Origin: Levilactobacillus spicheri DSM 15429
GTDB taxonomy: Bacteria > Bacillota > Bacilli > Lactobacillales > Lactobacillaceae
Direction of reading: 5' to 3'
Length of the DNA stretch: 64,000 bases
NCBI RefSeq assembly: GCF_001435095.1
Contig: NZ_AZFC01000002.1
Coordinates: forward strand, 1 to 64,000
In this document: piece after piece, positions 61,448 to 64,000 of the stretch
Numbering within the stretch: the first letter of the stretch is position 1
Layout: each line of letters starts with the position of its first letter
Position numbers and translations under genes: made by a program
The notes under the pieces: model-generated
Databases searched by the model: none
Seen by the model: the letters and a program-made list of their open reading frames with translations, nothing else
What the model was told of the DNA's origin: nothing

Positions 61448-62935
61448 TCACGACAATTTAGTTGTGTGTAACCATTTTAACTTGTTCGCTCGTTCAAATA
61501 AAGCCCCCAACTGCAATAAAACCGCTTCCTGACCCTTGGCCGCATTAAATTGGATGCCGAGCGGCAAGCCCTCGGGCGTCACCGCCGTCGGTAAACTGAT
61601 CGCCGGTTCACCGGTCAGGTTCGCCTGTTGGGTAAACGGCGAGCGGGTCAGGGCCGGTAACCATTGGTCGTAGATCAGCTGCTTCTGGGCCGCCGGGCGC
61701 AACCCCGCGATGGCTTGCATCCGCGCCATATTGGCCGCCGAGACCAGCGAATCACCCACCTTGGGTGCCGGCCAGGCCGTCGTTGGCGTCAGGATGACCG
61801 GGTAACGGTCGTGCAGCTGGGCCATCTGCCAGGCCGCCTGATCCCAGCGACTCAACGCCAGGCTGTACTCGGCGGCGGTCGTCTGCAGCCCCGTCTGGTA
61901 GAGCGCCCAGGTCAACAATTCCATATCATCGGCGGTCAACGGCCGTTGCAGCCCCGCCGACAGCTCGCTCATGAAGGCCGCGGTCTCCCCGGCGTTCATG
62001 GTGTAATAGCTCTCCATCAGGGCGACCCCGTCAACGGGAACCTTGATTTCCTCGACCGCAAAGCCCTGTTCTTCCAGGAACGCCGCCGCTTCGTGCACCG
62101 CGGCAACGGCCGTGGGACTGACCGGCGTACCCACCGGCGATTCGGTGGTAAAGCCGATGGTCCCGGGACGAAGCGGGTCCTGTAACCGGTCTTGAAAGCC
62201 CGGTTGAACCAACGGGGTCTGGAAGACCGCCGCGGGCTGCAGCGTTTGCAGGCTGTCCAGTAACGCCGCGGTATCGGCGATGGACCGGGTCAACGCGAAG
62301 TCAATCGCCGCCCCCTGCCAAGACCGCCAGTCCCCCGGTCCGACGGGCACCCGGCCCCGGGTCGGCTTGAGTCCGATGGTCCCGGACCACGACGACGGGA
62401 TCCGAATCGAGCCCCCGCCGTCGCTCCCGGCCGCAATTGGTACCAGACCGGCTGCGACACTGGCCCCGGCCCCACCGGAGGAACCGCCGGGCTGGTAGTC
62501 TAAGTTCCAGGGATTCCGGGCCGGCCCGTAGAGCTGCGCGTCCGTGATGTTTTTGAATCCAAACTCGGGGAAGTTGGTCTGCCCGATGATGATGAAGCCG
62601 GCGCGTTGCAGGGCCTGGACGAAAAAGTCCGTCTCCGGCGCCACGTTTTGGGCCAGCAACTTGGATCCGCTGGTGCTGGGTTCACCCTTGAGGTGTTGGC
62701 CCAGGCCCTTTAACAGAAGCGGTACGCCCAAGAATGGCTGACCCGTATCCCGTTGCTGGGCCGCCTCCTGCAGTGCCCGTTCCTTACGGGTCGTAATCAC
62801 CGCGTTCAACTGCGGGTTTTGCCGGTCGATCTCGGCAAAGGCCGCCTCGATCAGTTCTTGCGAGGTGACCTCCCCCTGTCGAATCCGCCGCGCCCAGGTC
62901 AAAGCCGGGGTCCCTATCCAATCCGTTACCGTCAC
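61448..62935 (-). CDS. Amidase signature family protein
   Basis: A 495-aa amidase of the GatA-like superfamily. The Ser-cisSer-Lys triad is marked by the lysine in VPLLLKGLG, and by QPGGSSGGAGASVAAG and GSDGGGSIRIPSSW. There is no signal peptide and no GatB or GatC neighbour. It is therefore probably a metabolic amidase (carboxamide or peptide amide hydrolysis) and not the tRNA amidotransferase. GTG start with a GGAGGCGG site. It forms an operon with oppA. Confidence 0.9.
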   Translation of the reverse strand: MTVTDWIGTPALTWARRIRQGEVTSQELIEAAFAEIDRQNPQLNAVITTRKERALQEAAQQRDTGQPFLGVPLLLKGLGQHLKGEPSTSGSKLLAQNVAPETDFFVQALQRAGFIIIGQTNFPEFGFKNITDAQLYGPARNPWNLDYQPGGSSGGAGASVAAGLVPIAAGSDGGGSIRIPSSWSGTIGLKPTRGRVPVGPGDWRSWQGAAIDFALTRSIADTAALLDSLQTLQPAAVFQTPLVQPGFQDRLQDPLRPGTIGFTTESPVGTPVSPTAVAAVHEAAAFLEEQGFAVEEIKVPVDGVALMESYYTMNAGETAAFMSELSAGLQRPLTADDMELLTWALYQTGLQTTAAEYSLALSRWDQAAWQMAQLHDRYPVILTPTTAWPAPKVGDSLVSAANMARMQAIAGLRPAAQKQLIYDQWLPALTRSPFTQQANLTGEPAISLPTAVTPEGLPLGIQFNAAKGQEAVLLQLGALFERANKLKWLHTTKLS

Positions 62936-63004
62936 GATGAACCGCCTCCTATAAATATACCACTAATTTTATGTAAGTTATTTCCTGAGATTAACAATAG
63001 CTGG

Positions 63005-63033
63005 TTGTAAAAGCGTTTTCAAGTAGTTATACT
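63005..63033 (+). promoter_or_regulatory. Promoter with CcpA-like cre site for the amino-acid transporter
   Basis: TTGTAA (63005-63010) and TATACT (63028-63033) are 17 bp apart. GTAAAAGCGTTTTCAA at 63007-63022 matches the cre consensus WTGNNARCGNWWWCAW at all but two positions and covers the -35 and spacer. CcpA binding would repress. The amidase promoter on the other strand shares this 138-base spacer. Confidence 0.6.
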
Positions 63034-63076
63034 TAAAAAGTCTTAGATCACACAATTCGAAGGGACTGAAATTTTG

Positions 63077-63955
63077 ATGAATAAGACGAAAAAATGGTTG
63101 GTTTTAGGTTTAGGTTTAGGATTGGTGTTGAGCGCAGGACTCGTTGGTTGCGGGAAATCCTCGACACAAAGCACGAACGATAAGGTCGCTAATAAGAAGA
63201 CCTTGATCGTCGCAACTTCCGGGACGTTATACCCCACGTCGTTCCACGACGCCAAGAGTAAGAAGCTCACGGGATTCGACATCGAGGTCGTTCGGGCGGT
63301 CGCTAAGGGTCTGCACAAGAAGGTCGAGTTCAAGGAATTGAACGTCGACGGCCAACTCACGGCCGTGAAGACTGGCAAGGCCGACATGGCCGCCAACGAC
63401 TTCGGCCTGTCCAAGGCGCGTAAGAAGGACTACAGCCTGTCCACTACGTACAAGCACTCCTTCAACAGCATCATGGTCCGTAATTCCGACGATTCCGGCA
63501 TCCATTCTTGGGCCGACATCAAGGGGAAGAAGTCTGCGGGGGAAGCCGGGACCGGTTATCAACGGCTCGCTCAGCAGTTAGGGGCCAAATTGGTCAACTA
63601 CGACAACGTCTCCAACGATGTTTACCTGAAAGACGTCAAGAACGGCAAGACCGACTTCATCGCCAACGACTATTACCTGCAAAAGCTCGCGTTGTCCGCC
63701 GTGCCGAACAACGGCCTGCACCTGATCAAGAACATGTACTTCACGACCAGTGACGACAACGGCGGTGTGGGGATCCTGATGAAGAAGAGCAACACCAAGC
63801 TGAAAAAGGAAATCGATCAACAGGTCAACAAGCTGTTGAAGAACGGCACGATTAAGAAGTTGTCCGAGAAGTACTACGGCGCCGACGTCACCCAGAAGCC
63901 GACCGTCCACATCTCCAAGAACTTCACGATCAAATCCCAATACAAAGGTCAATAA
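63077..63955 (+). CDS. Amino acid ABC transporter substrate-binding lipoprotein
   Basis: A 292-aa family 3 solute-binding lipoprotein. Signal peptide and lipobox (VLSAGLVGCGKSS), then the typical two-lobe domain with LIVATSGTLYPTSFHDAKSKKLTGFDIEVVRAVA, VDGQLTAVKTGKADMAANDF and a C-terminal KLSEKYYGADV. Substrate is probably a polar amino acid; which one is not readable. ATG at 63077 is 11 bases from AAGGGA; a TTG at 63074 is also possible. The permease gene starts 19 bases downstream. Confidence 0.93.
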   Translation: MNKTKKWLVLGLGLGLVLSAGLVGCGKSSTQSTNDKVANKKTLIVATSGTLYPTSFHDAKSKKLTGFDIEVVRAVAKGLHKKVEFKELNVDGQLTAVKTGKADMAANDFGLSKARKKDYSLSTTYKHSFNSIMVRNSDDSGIHSWADIKGKKSAGEAGTGYQRLAQQLGAKLVNYDNVSNDVYLKDVKNGKTDFIANDYYLQKLALSAVPNNGLHLIKNMYFTTSDDNGGVGILMKKSNTKLKKEIDQQVNKLLKNGTIKKLSEKYYGADVTQKPTVHISKNFTIKSQYKGQ

Positions 63956-63974
63956 TTGAGGGAGGCATCCGCGC

Positions 63975-64000
63975 ATGCTGCACTACTTCTCAATTCCGGG
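63975..64000 (+). CDS. Probable ABC transporter permease, N-terminal fragment
   Basis: Eight codons (MLHYFSIP) follow an ATG with a GGGAGG site 9-10 bases upstream, then the window ends. The position directly after the binding protein makes an amino-acid ABC permease likely; the sequence itself is too short to show it. Confidence 0.5.

Overview
The window is a chromosomal segment of a Gram-positive, low-copy-paralogue Firmicute, almost certainly a member of the Lactobacillaceae. The evidence is the gene content: RNase J1 plus J2, the small RNA polymerase subunit RpoY, an L. plantarum-like Def/PDH/RNase J neighbourhood, ComEA-EB-EC-HolA, and a YlbL/CoaD/RsmD/YlbG/FtsW cluster. Strong AGGAGG ribosome binding sites and frequent TTG/GTG starts fit too. 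The core genes prefer G or C at third codon positions, which suits one of the GC-rich heterofermentative groups (Levilactobacillus-like). That genus-level guess is inference.

Region 1-5080 is clearly different: AT-rich and phage-derived. It is the lysogeny end of a prophage. Leftward early genes (Cro-like protein, ORF6N/ORF6C antirepressor, a 54-aa membrane protein, a 67-aa protein and a cut gene at the window edge) diverge from rightward genes (CI-like repressor, ImmA-type metallopeptidase, a secreted cargo protein, tyrosine integrase). Three related operator sites lie between the two arms. The integrase lies beside a tRNA-Ser(CGA) gene, whose 3' end is the likely attachment site. The rest of the prophage lies to the left, outside the window.

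Region 5228-6062 holds a small stand-alone TIR-domain protein and, divergent from it, a compact three-hairpin candidate small RNA with its own promoter and strong terminator.

From 6063 to about 38500 most genes are on the minus strand and are housekeeping: YdcF-type membrane protein, apt, recJ, a LapA-like protein, rnz, a plus-strand orphan/lipoprotein pair, obgE, uvrC, a small conserved plus-strand gene, a MazG-like gene, the YsxC GTPase, clpX, tig, tuf, a TPR protein, rnjB, rpsO, rpsT (+), holA, comEC, comEB, comEA, a YlbL/SepM-type protease, coaD, rsmD, ylbG, ftsW, typA, an inositol-monophosphatase-family gene, a UPF0223 gene and a degenerate lactate-dehydrogenase-like gene. They form short overlapping operons separated by clear intrinsic terminators.

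Region 38600-43530 is the pyruvate dehydrogenase operon (pdhA-B-C-D). Peptide deformylase is divergent from it. rpoY-rnjA and a lipid kinase follow on the plus strand. Region 48350-52850 is a cell-surface block: a LysM-NlpC/P60 hydrolase with a very long Ser/Thr/Ala linker, a DUF1002 protein, and an SH3-NlpC/P60 endopeptidase. Region 52960-64000 carries carbohydrate and peptide metabolism: transketolase, ribokinase with its LacI repressor and operator, an aldo/keto reductase, murQ, a peptide-binding lipoprotein, an amidase, and the start of an amino-acid ABC transporter under a promoter with a CcpA-like site.

I found no transposase, CRISPR array or rRNA. The parts most worth a second look are the prophage switch and cargo gene, the TIR protein, the candidate small RNA, and two apparent pseudoenzymes (RNase J2 and the LDH-like protein).
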